Below, piece after piece: positions 1 to 6,410 of a stretch of DNA of 7,146 nucleotides (within the stretch, counting starts at the first letter, position 1; the number at the start of each line of letters is the position of its first letter). Both the position numbers and the translations under genes were made by a program. The notes beneath the pieces were generated by a model. The model was given only the letters and a program-made list of their open reading frames with translations, was not told the origin of the DNA and did not search any database. The DNA is from Pseudomonadota bacterium (GTDB lineage Bacteria > Pseudomonadota > Gammaproteobacteria > Enterobacterales > Enterobacteriaceae): contig JAFACP010000165.1 in assembly GCA_023425455.1 (NCBI GenBank), positions 1-7,146 on the forward strand, in the 5' to 3' direction.

Positions 1-485
1 TGCCTGCGCTGGTCAGCAACTCCTTCTCCAAGATCTTCTCTCTGTACGGTGAGCGCGTAGGCGGTCTCTCCGTTGTCTGCGAAGATGCTGACGCGGCCGC
101 TCGCGTGCTCGGTCAACTGAAGGCGACGGTACGCCGCATCTACTCAAGCCCGCCGAACTTTGGTGCGCAGGTGGTGGCGACGGTGCTGGGTGATGAGGCG
201 CTGAAAGCCAGCTGGCTTGCGGAAGTCGAAGCGATGCGTAAACGTATCCTGTCGATGCGTCAGACGCTGGTTAACGCCCTGAAAGAGGCCGTGCCGGGGC
301 ACAATTTTGACTACCTGCTGAAACAGCGCGGTATGTTCAGCTATACCGGCCTCAGCGCGGCGCAGGTTGACCGTCTGCGTGATGAGTTTGGCGTGTATCT
401 GATTTCCAGTGGTCGTATGTGCGTTGCCGGGCTGAACGCCGGTAATGTACAGCGCGTTGCCCAGGCGTTTGCCGCTGTAATGTAA
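1..485 (+). CDS. tyrB: Aromatic-amino-acid aminotransferase TyrB, C-terminal part (5' end outside window)
   Basis: This is the last 160 codons of TyrB, read in the frame starting at base 3. TyrB is a PLP-dependent class I aminotransferase that carries out the final step of tyrosine and phenylalanine synthesis, and can also act on leucine and aspartate, using glutamate as amino donor in the cytoplasm. The fragment opens just before the SNSFSK motif. The lysine of that motif is the PLP Schiff-base residue (Lys247 if the protein has the usual 397 residues). GERVGG follows, whose arginine contacts the PLP phosphate. Then come the VRRIYSSPP segment, holding the side-chain-binding arginine, and SGRMCVAGL, holding the arginine that binds the substrate alpha-carboxylate. 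The stop is TAA at 483-485. Everything visible is intact and close to E. coli TyrB. The promoter and any TyrR boxes lie outside the window. Confidence 0.96.
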   Translation, partial: PALVSNSFSKIFSLYGERVGGLSVVCEDADAAARVLGQLKATVRRIYSSPPNFGAQVVATVLGDEALKASWLAEVEAMRKRILSMRQTLVNALKEAVPGHNFDYLLKQRGMFSYTGLSAAQVDRLRDEFGVYLISSGRMCVAGLNAGNVQRVAQAFAAVM

Positions 486-535
486 GTACTCACTTACGTA
501 TCTCATCCCTTTTCCTCAGGAGGCGGGATGAGATA
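482..535 (+). terminator. Paired hairpins after tyrB, probable transcript end
   Basis: Two perfect inverted repeats follow the tyrB stop. The first has a 6-bp stem, GTAAGT (482-487) with ACTTAC (492-497), overlapping the stop codon. The second has an 11-bp stem, TATCTCATCCC (499-509) with GGGATGAGATA (525-535), and a 15-nt loop. No clear U-tract follows the larger stem, so this is not a textbook intrinsic terminator. It may instead protect the mRNA 3' end or act together with Rho. Placing the tyrB 3' end here is inference. Confidence 0.45.
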
Positions 536-662
536 CTTCCTGCGTCCCTCCGCGTCGGTTTGTGGCGCGATCCGTTACCTGTGATCGTCTTCTTTTTATT
601 CAGCGCCATAAGCAAAAACTCCTTTCCTTCCTTTACCCCAGGGGGTATGGTCGGATAGCTTT

Positions 663-692
663 TTGACCATTCACGCAAAATAAAACGATAAC
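663..692 (+). promoter_or_regulatory. Candidate sigma70 promoter of aphA
   Basis: A -35 element TTGACC (663-668, 5 of 6 consensus bases) is followed after 18 bp by GATAAC (687-692, 4 of 6) as -10. Transcription would start near 699, about 17 nt before the aphA start codon, giving a very short leader. The stretch between is AT-rich. Position and match suggest this is the aphA promoter. The assignment is by eye only. Confidence 0.5.
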
Positions 693-695
693 AAA

Positions 696-707
696 CTGAA
701 TATTCAG
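696..707. repeat. 12-bp perfect palindrome at the aphA start site
   Basis: CTGAATATTCAG is fully self-complementary. It lies between the predicted -10 (687-692) and the aphA start codon (716). Its last two bases overlap the Shine-Dalgarno sequence AGGGGAA (706-712). It could be an operator near +1, or an mRNA fold limiting ribosome access. A hairpin from a palindrome with no spacer would be weak, so an operator is the likelier reading if it has any function. Confidence 0.4.
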
Positions 708-715
708 GGGAAAAT

Positions 716-1429
716 ATGCGCAAGATCACACTGGCGCTCAGCGCCGCCTGCTTATTGTTCTCGCTTAACAGTGCCGTCGTTGCTCGCGCTTCTGCACCGA
801 CGCCGCTTTACACCGGCACGACAGCGGCCATTCTTGCAGAGCAGGCACCCATTCACTGGGTCTCCGTGGCACAAATTGAAAATAGTCTGATGGGCCGCCC
901 GCCGATGGCCGTGGGTTTTGACATTGATGACACGGTGCTGTTTTCCAGCCCGGGGTTCTGGCGCGGCAAAAAAACGTTCTCCCCGGATAGCGAAGCCTAT
1001 CTGAAGAACCCCGAGTTCTGGGAAAAAATGAACAACGGCTGGGACGAGTTCAGTATTCCGAAAGAGGTTGCCCGCGCGCTGATCGCCATGCACGTGAAGC
1101 GCGGTGACAGCATCTACTTTGTGACAGGGCGCAGCCAGACAAAAACCGAGACCGTCTCAAAAACCCTGCAGGACGATTTCCTGATCCCGGCCAGCAGCAT
1201 GAACCCGGTTATTTTCGCGGGTGACAAACCCGGACAGAACACCAAAACCCAGTGGCTGGATCAGAAAAATATCAAAGTCTTCTACGGTGATTCCGACAAC
1301 GACATCACCGCCGCGCGCGACGTGGGCGCCCGCGGGATCAGAGTGTTGCGCGCCTCTAACTCAACCTATCGTCCGCTGCCGATGGCCGGTGCGTTTGGTG
1401 AAGAGGTCATCGTTAACTCTGAATATTAA
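716..1429 (+). CDS. aphA: Class B acid phosphatase AphA (periplasmic, HAD superfamily)
   Basis: The 237-residue protein is the same length as E. coli AphA and nearly colinear with it. AphA is a secreted, metal-dependent, nonspecific acid phosphatase and phosphotransferase. It removes phosphate from nucleotides and other organic phosphoesters in the periplasm so that nucleosides can be taken up. Residues 1-25 form a Sec signal peptide (positive RK start, hydrophobic core, ARA before the cut). FDIDDTV at 68-74 is the catalytic DxDxT motif, with Asp69 as nucleophile and Asp71 as general acid. VTGR (136-139) carries the motif-II threonine, Lys177 is the probable motif-III lysine, and YGDSDND (190-196) provides the metal-binding aspartates. 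The Shine-Dalgarno AGGGGAA at 706-712 supports the ATG at 716. The gene is probably monocistronic, with a promoter at 663-692 and a stem-loop just after the stop. Confidence 0.97.
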   Translation: MRKITLALSAACLLFSLNSAVVARASAPTPLYTGTTAAILAEQAPIHWVSVAQIENSLMGRPPMAVGFDIDDTVLFSSPGFWRGKKTFSPDSEAYLKNPEFWEKMNNGWDEFSIPKEVARALIAMHVKRGDSIYFVTGRSQTKTETVSKTLQDDFLIPASSMNPVIFAGDKPGQNTKTQWLDQKNIKVFYGDSDNDITAARDVGARGIRVLRASNSTYRPLPMAGAFGEEVIVNSEY

Positions 1430-1433
1430 TCCC

Positions 1434-1484
1434 CGGCGGCGAGGTCGATTATTTTTTAATCAAATCTCGCCGCCGTGGGTTTTA
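1434..1484 (+). terminator. Terminator after aphA
   Basis: A perfect 10-bp GC-rich stem, CGGCGGCGAG (1434-1443) with CTCGCCGCCG (1466-1475), starts 4 nt after the aphA stop. It encloses a second small stem, GATTA (1447-1451) with TAATC (1457-1461). A short TGGGTTTTA tract follows. The U-run is modest, but the stem is strong and well placed to separate aphA from yjbQR. Confidence 0.7.
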
Positions 1485-1510
1485 CCTTTCGCCGTCTTGC
1501 TGCACACTTA

Positions 1511-1526
1511 GAAAGATCATTCTTTC
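1511..1526. repeat. Inverted repeat upstream of yjbQ
   Basis: GAAAGA (1511-1516), a 4-nt spacer TCAT, then TCTTTC (1521-1526) form a perfect 6-bp inverted repeat. It ends 5 nt before the yjbQ Shine-Dalgarno GGAG (1532-1535). It may be an operator half-site pair or a leader hairpin for yjbQR. No known regulator motif is recognised. Confidence 0.3.
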
Positions 1527-1541
1527 ATCACGGAGCAGCAC

Positions 1542-1958
1542 ATGTGGTATCAACAGACCCTGACCTTAAGCGCCAAACCTCGCGGATTTCATCTGGTGAC
1601 CAATGAGGTGCTCGGCCAGCTGCGCGACCTGTCGCGGGTCAGAACCGGATTACTGCATCTGCTGCTTCAGCACACCTCAGCCTCTCTCACGTTGAATGAA
1701 AATTGCGACCCCACCGTCCGTTCCGATATGGAGCAGCATTTTCTCAACGCCGTCCCGGACCACGCCCCCTATGAGCATGACTACGAGGGGGAAGATGACA
1801 TGCCTTCGCATATTAAATCCTCTCTGCTGGGTGTCTCGCTGATGCTGCCGGTTAGCAACGGACGCTTACTGCTGGGAACGTGGCAAGGGATTTGGCTGGG
1901 AGAACACCGTATTCACGGCGGTTCACGCAACATCATCGCAACGCTACAAGGGGAATAA
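1542..1958 (+). CDS. yjbQ: YjbQ, UPF0047 family protein
   Basis: The 138-residue protein is the same length as E. coli YjbQ and very similar along its whole length. It is a small cytoplasmic protein of the UPF0047 family (PF01894). E. coli YjbQ has been reported to have weak thiamine-phosphate synthase activity when overproduced; its physiological role is not settled. The conserved family signatures are present: [15 protein letters not shown] (43-57, with His44, Glu53 and Asp56), DDMPSHIK (85-92, with His90), and the C-terminal [16 protein letters not shown] (112-127). The conserved histidines and acidic residues look like a metal or active site. The start is the ATG preceded by GGAG at 1532-1535. 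yjbR begins 2 bp after the stop, so the two are almost certainly co-transcribed. Confidence 0.95.
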   Translation: MWYQQTLTLSAKPRGFHLVTNEVLGQLRDLSRVRTGLLHLLLQHTSASLTLNENCDPTVRSDMEQHFLNAVPDHAPYEHDYEGEDDMPSHIKSSLLGVSLMLPVSNGRLLLGTWQGIWLGEHRIHGGSRNIIATLQGE

Positions 1959-1960
1959 CG

Positions 1961-2314
1961 ATGACAATTTCGGAGCTACTTCAGTACTGCATGAGCAAGC
2001 CAGGCGCGGAACAGAGCGTTCACAGCGACTGGAAAGCCACCCAGATAAAAGTCGGTGATGTGCTGTTTGCGATGGTGAAGGAGGTCGGGGGGCGTCCGGC
2101 GGCGTCGCTGAAAACCAGCCCGGAGCTGGCTGAATTATTACGTCAGCAGCACCATGACGTCAGGCCGAGCAAACATCTCAATAAAGCGCACTGGAGCACG
2201 GTTTATCTCGACGGTTCACTGCCGGATTCGCAAATTTACTATCTGCTGGACGCCTCTTATCAGCAGGCGGTCGAGCTACTGCCGGAAGCAACCCGGCAGC
2301 AGCTCTCGGTGTGA
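1961..2314 (+). CDS. yjbR: YjbR, MmcQ/YjbR family protein (DUF419)
   Basis: This 117-residue protein is close to E. coli YjbR (118 residues) and begins MTISELLQYC. It belongs to the MmcQ/YjbR family (PF04237), small single-domain proteins with a CyaY-like fold, often labelled DNA-binding; the biological role is unknown. Visible conserved parts are SDWKATQIKVGDVLFAMV (about 24-41), the SLKTSPELAELLR segment, and the RPSKHLNKAHWSTVYLDGS block (about 69-87), typical of the family. Reading frame is open upstream inside yjbQ, but the ATG at 1961 is chosen because AAGGGGAA (1948-1955) lies just before it and the protein then aligns with E. coli from its first residue. The gene is the second of the yjbQR pair. 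Its stop lies only 3 bp from the end of uvrA on the opposite strand. Confidence 0.94.
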   Translation: MTISELLQYCMSKPGAEQSVHSDWKATQIKVGDVLFAMVKEVGGRPAASLKTSPELAELLRQQHHDVRPSKHLNKAHWSTVYLDGSLPDSQIYYLLDASYQQAVELLPEATRQQLSV

Positions 2315-2317
2315 CGA

Positions 2318-5140
2318 TTACAGCATCGGCTTAAGGAAGCGCGCGGTGTGCGAGGCTTCGCATTCGCTCACGGTCTCTGGCGTTCCCGAGACGAGGATTT
2401 CACCGCCGCCGCTGCCCCCTTCCGGGCCGAGATCGACAATCCAGTCTGCGGTTTTGATCACGTCGAGATTGTGTTCAATGACCACAATGGTGTTGCCCTG
2501 GTCTCTGAGCTGATGCAGTACCTCAAGCAGCTGCTGAATATCGGCAAAGTGCAGGCCGGTGGTAGGCTCGTCGAGAATATAGAGCGTCTGGCCGGTACCG
2601 CGTTTTGAGAGCTCACGCGCCAGCTTCACGCGCTGTGCTTCCCCTCCTGAGAGCGTAGTGGCGGACTGGCCTAAACGAATGTAGGTCAGGCCAACGTCCA
2701 TCAGGGTTTGCAGCTTCCGCGCCAGTGCAGGCACGGCATCAAAGAACTCGCGCGCCTCTTCGATGGTCATATCCAGCACTTCATGGATAGTCTTGCCTTT
2801 GTATTTGATCTCCAGCGTCTCGCGGTTATAGCGCTTGCCTTTGCACTGATCGCACGGCACGTAGATGTCCGGCAGGAAGTGCATTTCCACCTTGATCACG
2901 CCGTCGCCCTGGCAGGCCTCGCAGCGCCCGCCGCGCACGTTAAAGCTGAAACGACCGGGCGTGTATCCGCGCGAGCGAGACTCCGGCACCCCAGCGAACA
3001 GTTCGCGAACCGGCGTAAACACGCCGGTATAGGTTGCCGGGTTAGAGCGCGGGGTACGGCCAATCGGGCTCTGGTCGATGTCGATGACTTTATCGAAATG
3101 CTCCAGCCCCTGGATATCGCGATACGGCGCCGGCTCTGCGAGCGTCGCGCCGTTGAGCTGGGTCTGCGCAATCGGGAACAGCGTATCGTTAATGAGCGTC
3201 GATTTACCGGAGCCGGAGACGCCGGTGATACAGGTAAACAGGCCGACCGGCAGCGTCAGGGTGACGTCCTTCAGGTTGTTACCCCGCGCGCCCGTCAGCT
3301 TCAGCACTTTTTCCGGGTTTGCCGCTACGCGCTGCTTCGGCACTTCAATCTTGCGTTTGCCGCTCATGTACTGGCCGGTCAGCGACGCCGGCACCGCCAT
3401 GATCGCCTCCAGCGGACCTTCGGCAACGACCTGACCGCCGTGAACGCCCGCGCCAGGACCGATATCGATCACGTGGTCTGCCGCGCGGATAGCGTCTTCG
3501 TCATGCTCCACCACGATCACCGTATTGCCCAGATTTCGCAGGTGGATCAGCGTGCCGAGCAGACGCTCGTTATCGCGCTGATGCAGGCCGATAGACGGTT
3601 CATCCAGCACGTACATCACGCCCACCAGGCCAGCGCCAATCTGGCTTGCCAGACGGATACGCTGTGCTTCGCCGCCGGAGAGGGTTTCCGCCGAGCGGGA
3701 AAGCGTCAGATAGTTCAGGCCGACGTTGACGAGGAACTTCAGACGATCGCCAATCTCTTTCAGCACCTTTTCGGCGATTTTCGCCCGCTGGCCAGAGAGT
3801 TTCAGGTTGTTAAAGAAGTCCATCGCGTGACCGATGCTCATGTCTGAGATGGTCGGTAATGCGGTGTTCTCGACAAACACATGGCGCGCCTCACGACGCA
3901 GGCGAGTGCCTTCGCAGGTGACGCATGGCCGGTTGCTGATGAACTTTGCCAGCTCCTCACGCACCGCGCTGGACTCCGTCTCTTTGTAGCGGCGCTCCAT
4001 ATTATGCAGCACCCCTTCAAACGGATGGCGGCGCACGGAGGTATCGCCCCGGTCATTCATGTATTTGAATTCAATATTCTCTTTACCGGAACCATACAGA
4101 ACCACTTTGTGTACCGTCGGGCTCAGGCTTCCCCACGGCGCTTCAACGTCAAACTGATAGTGTTCTGCCAGCGACTTGAGCATCTGGAAGTAGTAGAAGT
4201 TACGTCGATCCCAGCCGCGAATGGCACCGCCCGCCAGGGAAAGTTCCGGGTTCTGAATGACGCGATCCGGGTCGAAATATTGCTGTACGCCAAGGCCGTC
4301 ACAGGTAGGACAGGCCCCTGCCGGGTTGTTGAACGAGAACAGGCGCGGTTCCAGCTCGCGCATGCTGTAGCCGCAGATCGGGCAGGCGAAGTTGGCGGAA
4401 AAGAGCAGCTCTTCCGCTTTCGGGTCATCCATATCGCAGACCACCGCCGTGCCGCCGGAGAGTTCCAGCGCCGTTTCAAACGACTCGGCCAGGCGGGTGG
4501 CGAGATCGTCACGAACCTTAAAGCGATCGATGCCCACTTCAATGGTGTGCTTCTTCTGCAGCTCCAGCTTTGGCGGGTCTGACAGATCGCACACTTCACC
4601 GTCGATACGGGCGCGGATGTAGCCCTGGCTTGCCAGGTTTTCCAGAGTTTTGCTGTGCTCGCCTTTGCGCTCTTTAATGATTGGCGCCAGCAGCATCAGG
4701 CGTTTACCCTCCGGCTGCGCCAGTACGTTATCGACCATCTGGCTGACGGTCTGCGCCGCCAGCGGGACGTCATGATCCGGGCAGCGCGGCTCGCCTACGC
4801 GGGCAAACAGCAGACGCAGGTAGTCATGGATCTCGGTGATAGTACCGACCGTCGAGCGCGGGTTATGGGAGGTTGACTTCTGCTCAATAGAGATAGCAGG
4901 CGACAGCCCTTCAATATGGTCTACATCCGGCTTTTCCATCAGCGACAGGAACTGCCGGGCATAGGCTGAGAGTGATTCAACGTAACGACGCTGCCCTTCG
5001 GCGTACAGGGTGTCGAAAGCCAGTGAGGATTTGCCAGACCCCGAAAGTCCTGTGACGACGATGAGCTTGTCGCGAGGGATTATGAGGTTGATATTCTTGA
5101 GATTATGGGTGCGGGCGCCCCGAACTTCGATCTTATCCAT
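2318..5140 (-). CDS. uvrA: UvrABC excision nuclease subunit UvrA
   Basis: The full-length 940-residue protein matches the E. coli length exactly. UvrA is the damage-recognition ATPase of nucleotide-excision repair: as a dimer with UvrB it scans DNA, finds distorting lesions, loads UvrB and leaves. Two ABC ATPase modules are complete. The first has Walker A GLSGSGKS (31-38), signature LSGGEAQ (487-493) and Walker B LDEP with Asp513/Glu514. The second has Walker A GVSGSGKS (640-647), LSGGEAQ (830-836) and Walker B LDEP with Asp857/Glu858. Zinc sites are Cys253/256/277/280 and Cys740/743/763/766; the second is needed for DNA binding in E. coli. The start is the CAT at 5138-5140 (minus ATG) with an AAAGG ribosome site just upstream on that strand. 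A LexA box lies in the divergent region shared with ssb. No terminator is visible between its stop and yjbR. Confidence 0.98.
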   Translation of the reverse strand: MDKIEVRGARTHNLKNINLIIPRDKLIVVTGLSGSGKSSLAFDTLYAEGQRRYVESLSAYARQFLSLMEKPDVDHIEGLSPAISIEQKSTSHNPRSTVGTITEIHDYLRLLFARVGEPRCPDHDVPLAAQTVSQMVDNVLAQPEGKRLMLLAPIIKERKGEHSKTLENLASQGYIRARIDGEVCDLSDPPKLELQKKHTIEVGIDRFKVRDDLATRLAESFETALELSGGTAVVCDMDDPKAEELLFSANFACPICGYSMRELEPRLFSFNNPAGACPTCDGLGVQQYFDPDRVIQNPELSLAGGAIRGWDRRNFYYFQMLKSLAEHYQFDVEAPWGSLSPTVHKVVLYGSGKENIEFKYMNDRGDTSVRRHPFEGVLHNMERRYKETESSAVREELAKFISNRPCVTCEGTRLRREARHVFVENTALPTISDMSIGHAMDFFNNLKLSGQRAKIAEKVLKEIGDRLKFLVNVGLNYLTLSRSAETLSGGEAQRIRLASQIGAGLVGVMYVLDEPSIGLHQRDNERLLGTLIHLRNLGNTVIVVEHDEDAIRAADHVIDIGPGAGVHGGQVVAEGPLEAIMAVPASLTGQYMSGKRKIEVPKQRVAANPEKVLKLTGARGNNLKDVTLTLPVGLFTCITGVSGSGKSTLINDTLFPIAQTQLNGATLAEPAPYRDIQGLEHFDKVIDIDQSPIGRTPRSNPATYTGVFTPVRELFAGVPESRSRGYTPGRFSFNVRGGRCEACQGDGVIKVEMHFLPDIYVPCDQCKGKRYNRETLEIKYKGKTIHEVLDMTIEEAREFFDAVPALARKLQTLMDVGLTYIRLGQSATTLSGGEAQRVKLARELSKRGTGQTLYILDEPTTGLHFADIQQLLEVLHQLRDQGNTIVVIEHNLDVIKTADWIVDLGPEGGSGGGEILVSGTPETVSECEASHTARFLKPML

Positions 5141-5209
5141 TCACCTTTCCCGGTTGGAACACGGTTTGCCTGGTTTGTTTGAAGGACAACCGGCGGTCAG
5201 AAACGGCTA

Positions 5210-5238
5210 ATTATGACACAATTCGACCTGTTTGAATA
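5210..5238 (-). promoter_or_regulatory. Candidate uvrA promoter
   Basis: On the minus strand, CATAAT (complement of 5210-5215; 5 of 6 bases of TATAAT) is a good -10 about 70 bp before the uvrA start. With a 17-bp spacer the -35 would be TATTCA (complement of 5233-5238), a poor match that lies inside the LexA box. LexA bound there would cover the -35, the usual arrangement for a LexA-repressed gene. The weak -35 makes the exact placement uncertain. Confidence 0.4.
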
Positions 5239-5245
5239 TACAGTA
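5226..5245. promoter_or_regulatory. LexA (SOS) box shared by uvrA and ssb
   Basis: The 20-mer centred here contains perfect CTGT-N8-ACAG (5228-5243), the LexA core, with an AT-rich spacer TTGAATAT and a following TA as in the consensus. The right half TATACAGTA is a full match to the consensus half-site. It lies between the divergent uvrA and ssb genes, as in E. coli. LexA should repress uvrA and at least one ssb promoter until RecA-stimulated self-cleavage during DNA damage. Confidence 0.9.
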
Positions 5246-5333
5246 TTGGAATGCATTTACGGAATCGCTGTGTAACAATGTCGGGCGGGTGTGAGATATC
5301 TGAACCTGCTACGCAACTATGCAAATTCGCGCG

Positions 5334-5362
5334 TGGAAATGGTACACTCGCGCGTTTACACT
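5334..5362 (+). promoter_or_regulatory. Candidate LexA-independent ssb promoter(s)
   Basis: TGGAAA (5334-5339, 4 of 6) and TACACT (5357-5362, 4 of 6) are spaced by exactly 17 bp, placing a start near 5369 and a short leader before ssb. A second TACACT at 5343-5348 is preceded by TG (5340-5341) in the extended -10 position and may be another start, though its -35 is poor. Both are about 100 bp from the LexA box, so they would not be directly blocked by it, consistent with the constitutive need for SSB. Confidence 0.45.
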
Positions 5363-5391
5363 ATTAAGAAACGTATTCAGGAGACACGAAC

Positions 5392-5922
5392 ATGGCCAGC
5401 AGAGGCGTAAACAAGGTGATTCTCGTCGGTAATCTGGGCCAGGACCCGGAAGTACGCTACATGCCGAGTGGTGGCGCAGTTGCCAACATTACGCTGGCTA
5501 CTTCCGAATCCTGGCGTGATAAAGCGACCGGCGAAATGAAAGAGCAGACCGAATGGCACCGTGTTGTGCTGTTTGGCAAACTGGCGGAAGTGGCCGGTGA
5601 ATATCTGCGTAAAGGCTCTCAGGTGTATATCGAAGGTCAGTTGCGTACCCGTAAATGGACCGATCAGTCCGGCGCTGAAAAATACACCACTGAAGTGGTG
5701 GTCAACGTGGGCGGCACCATGCAGATGCTGGGTGGCCGTCAGGGCGGTGGCGCACCGGCAGGTGGCGGTCAGCAGCAGGGCGGTTGGGGCCAGCCTCAGC
5801 AGCCACAGGGCGGCAATCAGTTCAGCGGCGGCGCGCAGTCTCGTCCACAGCAACAGCAGCAGTCAGCGCCGGCGCCGTCTAACGAACCGCCAATGGATTT
5901 TGATGACGATATCCCGTTCTGA
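5392..5922 (+). CDS. ssb: Single-stranded DNA-binding protein SSB
   Basis: The protein has 176 residues (E. coli SSB 178) and is essential as a homotetramer that coats single-stranded DNA in replication, recombination and repair. Residues 1 to about 115 form the OB fold, with DNA-stacking tryptophans at Trp41, Trp55 and Trp89 (counting Met as 1), the ATSESWRDK loop and [11 protein letters not shown] flexible Gly/Gln-rich linker follows (about 116-165), containing GQQ and QPQQPQGG repeats and a QQQQQ run. It ends in the acidic tip MDFDDDIPF, which docks RecQ, RecO, ExoI, Pol III chi and other partners. AGGAGA at 5379-5384 supports the start. The gene is divergent from uvrA and ends in a strong terminator. 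Small linker length differences from E. coli are normal for the family. Confidence 0.98.
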   Translation: MASRGVNKVILVGNLGQDPEVRYMPSGGAVANITLATSESWRDKATGEMKEQTEWHRVVLFGKLAEVAGEYLRKGSQVYIEGQLRTRKWTDQSGAEKYTTEVVVNVGGTMQMLGGRQGGGAPAGGGQQQGGWGQPQQPQGGNQFSGGAQSRPQQQQQSAPAPSNEPPMDFDDDIPF

Positions 5923-5960
5923 AGATGACCTTAGAGTTATCTGTAAGGAATGAAAACATA

Positions 5961-5987
5961 GACCCCTGTTAATTCAGGGGTTTTTTG
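5961..5987 (+). terminator. Intrinsic terminator of ssb
   Basis: The stem CCCCTG (5963-5968) pairs with CAGGGG (5975-5980) across a TTAATT loop and is followed at once by six T residues (5981-5986). It can be extended outward by A-U pairs. It lies about 40 nt after the ssb stop. This is a textbook Rho-independent terminator and marks the end of recognisable E. coli-like gene order here. Confidence 0.93.
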
Positions 5988-6010
5988 TATATTGCGGATT
6001 CACGCCGGCT

Positions 6011-6157
6011 TTATCTTTTCTGTGCTGATGACTCTGGGTCTCTCTCGTCCCGGTAGTGAGCATCCATTTCATCCAGCGCCGCCTGATTGTTCAGTCCCCA
6101 CTGGTACATCTGCTCAATCGGCTCTGCAAACGTTCTGCCAGGCGGCGTGGTGGCCTG
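6011..6157 (-). pseudogene. Unrecognised minus-strand gene tail
   Basis: On the minus strand an open frame runs from 6157 to a TAA at 6011-6013, coding for 48 residues. The better part reads AEPIEQMYQWGLNNQAALDE and goes on with a charged end, MDAHYRDERDPESSAQKR. Codon choice (CTG, CAG, GAA, GAT, GCG) resembles real enteric coding DNA, and the segment is acidic and probably helical. No good start with a ribosome site is seen: an internal ATG at 6107-6109 would leave 33 residues, and a stop at 6158-6160 closes the frame upstream. The simplest reading is the 3' end of a gene whose front was lost at the junction near 6131-6170. I do not recognise the family, and a chance open frame cannot be excluded. 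Confidence 0.35.
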
Positions 6158-6172
6158 TCACGGATCAATGGC

Positions 6173-6259
6173 GGAGATGTGGAGAACGCCTTCGCACGCA
6201 TGCTAAAGGGCGATGTGAAATACCGCTTTGTGATCGACATGCAGGCTACGCGCTGGTAA
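6173..6259 (+). pseudogene. C-terminal remnant of a YahK-type zinc alcohol dehydrogenase
   Basis: The last ~28 codons before the TAA at 6257-6259 read GDVENAFARMLKGDVKYR followed by FVIDMQATRW. This closely resembles the C-terminus of E. coli YahK (recalled as INEAYERMLRGDVKYRFVID), an NADP-dependent zinc-type medium-chain alcohol/aldehyde reductase. Only the end of the NAD-binding/C-terminal lobe survives. The zinc ligands, the GxGxxG nucleotide site and everything before are missing. Upstream in the same frame the translation turns into Cys/Arg-rich nonsense, so the break is near 6160-6175, though the exact edge cannot be fixed by eye. A symmetric terminator 20 nt after the stop is probably this gene's original one. 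It cannot make an active enzyme. Confidence 0.7.
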
Positions 6260-6278
6260 GTCAGGTCGTTTTCCGATT

Positions 6279-6308
6279 GCATAAAAGCGCCTGCGGGGGC
6301 TTTTATGC
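6279..6308. terminator. Symmetric terminator between two convergent gene tails
   Basis: GCATAAAAGC (6279-6288) pairs perfectly with GCTTTTATGC (6299-6308), with CC/GG extending the stem inside the loop. The A-run on the left and T-run on the right make it usable in both directions. It sits between the dehydrogenase tail (+, ends 6259) and the EAL tail (-, ends 6334), as expected for a bidirectional terminator shared by convergent genes. Those two tails may therefore have been neighbours before the rest was lost. Confidence 0.7.
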
Positions 6309-6333
6309 ACCCCTGGTGTCGATACCCGACTGC

Positions 6334-6408
6334 TCACCGGTGATAGCGTTGTAAATAACCGGCGAAATCACGGAAGCTGAGCGGCTTCGAAAAAAAATAG
6401 CCCTGCAG
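6334..6408 (-). pseudogene. C-terminal remnant of an EAL-domain c-di-GMP phosphodiesterase
   Basis: Read on the minus strand from 6408 to a TGA at 6334-6336, the translation is LQGYFFSKPLSFRDFAGYL plus QRYHR. The (V/L)QGYxFSKPL motif is the hallmark end of EAL domains, which hydrolyse cyclic di-GMP to pGpG and so promote motility over biofilm. Only this last helix region remains. The EAL motif, metal ligands and catalytic glutamate are absent, so it is inactive. The frame passes through an 8-base A/T homopolymer (6390-6397), and the two other frames give no family match. The similarity stops at about 6408, where the flagellar stator fragment begins on the other strand. The specific family member cannot be named from 24 residues. 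Confidence 0.72.
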
Positions 6409-6410
6409 GG

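Noticed and set aside
120..160. Ile in VRRIYSSPP of TyrB where E. coli TyrB, as recalled, has Asn
   Set aside because: This position varies among class I aminotransferases, and the functional arginine just before it is kept. It is ordinary divergence.
568..597. Short stem CGATC (568-572) with GATCG (583-587) followed by a T-rich run, as a terminator
   Set aside because: The stem is only 5 bp with a 10-nt loop and the T-run is interrupted by C residues. It is too weak to call, though it might assist the hairpin after tyrB.
580..600. TGTGATC as half of a CRP site upstream of aphA
   Set aside because: The second half-site (TCACA) is missing at the required spacing. It is only a half match.
490..729. 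A 79-codon minus-strand frame between tyrB and aphA
   Set aside because: It runs back over the aphA promoter, ribosome site and start codon, ends inside the hairpin after tyrB, and shows no family match or ribosome site.
2708..3847. A 379-codon open frame on the plus strand inside uvrA, and another at 3881-4582
   Set aside because: Both lie antisense to intact uvrA in GC-rich DNA. Their translations are rich in Arg/His/Ala/Gln with no recognisable domain, and no ribosome sites were seen. They are typical antisense shadows of a long gene.
5745..5890. Gly/Gln-rich repeated codons in ssb as a possible DNA repeat or CRISPR-like array
   Set aside because: This is the normal low-complexity linker of SSB. 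There is no repeat/spacer periodicity.
5992..6354. A 120-codon plus-strand frame after ssb
   Set aside because: It starts at a weak codon inside the terminator tail, crosses three gene remnants in wrong frames and has a composition unlike a real protein.
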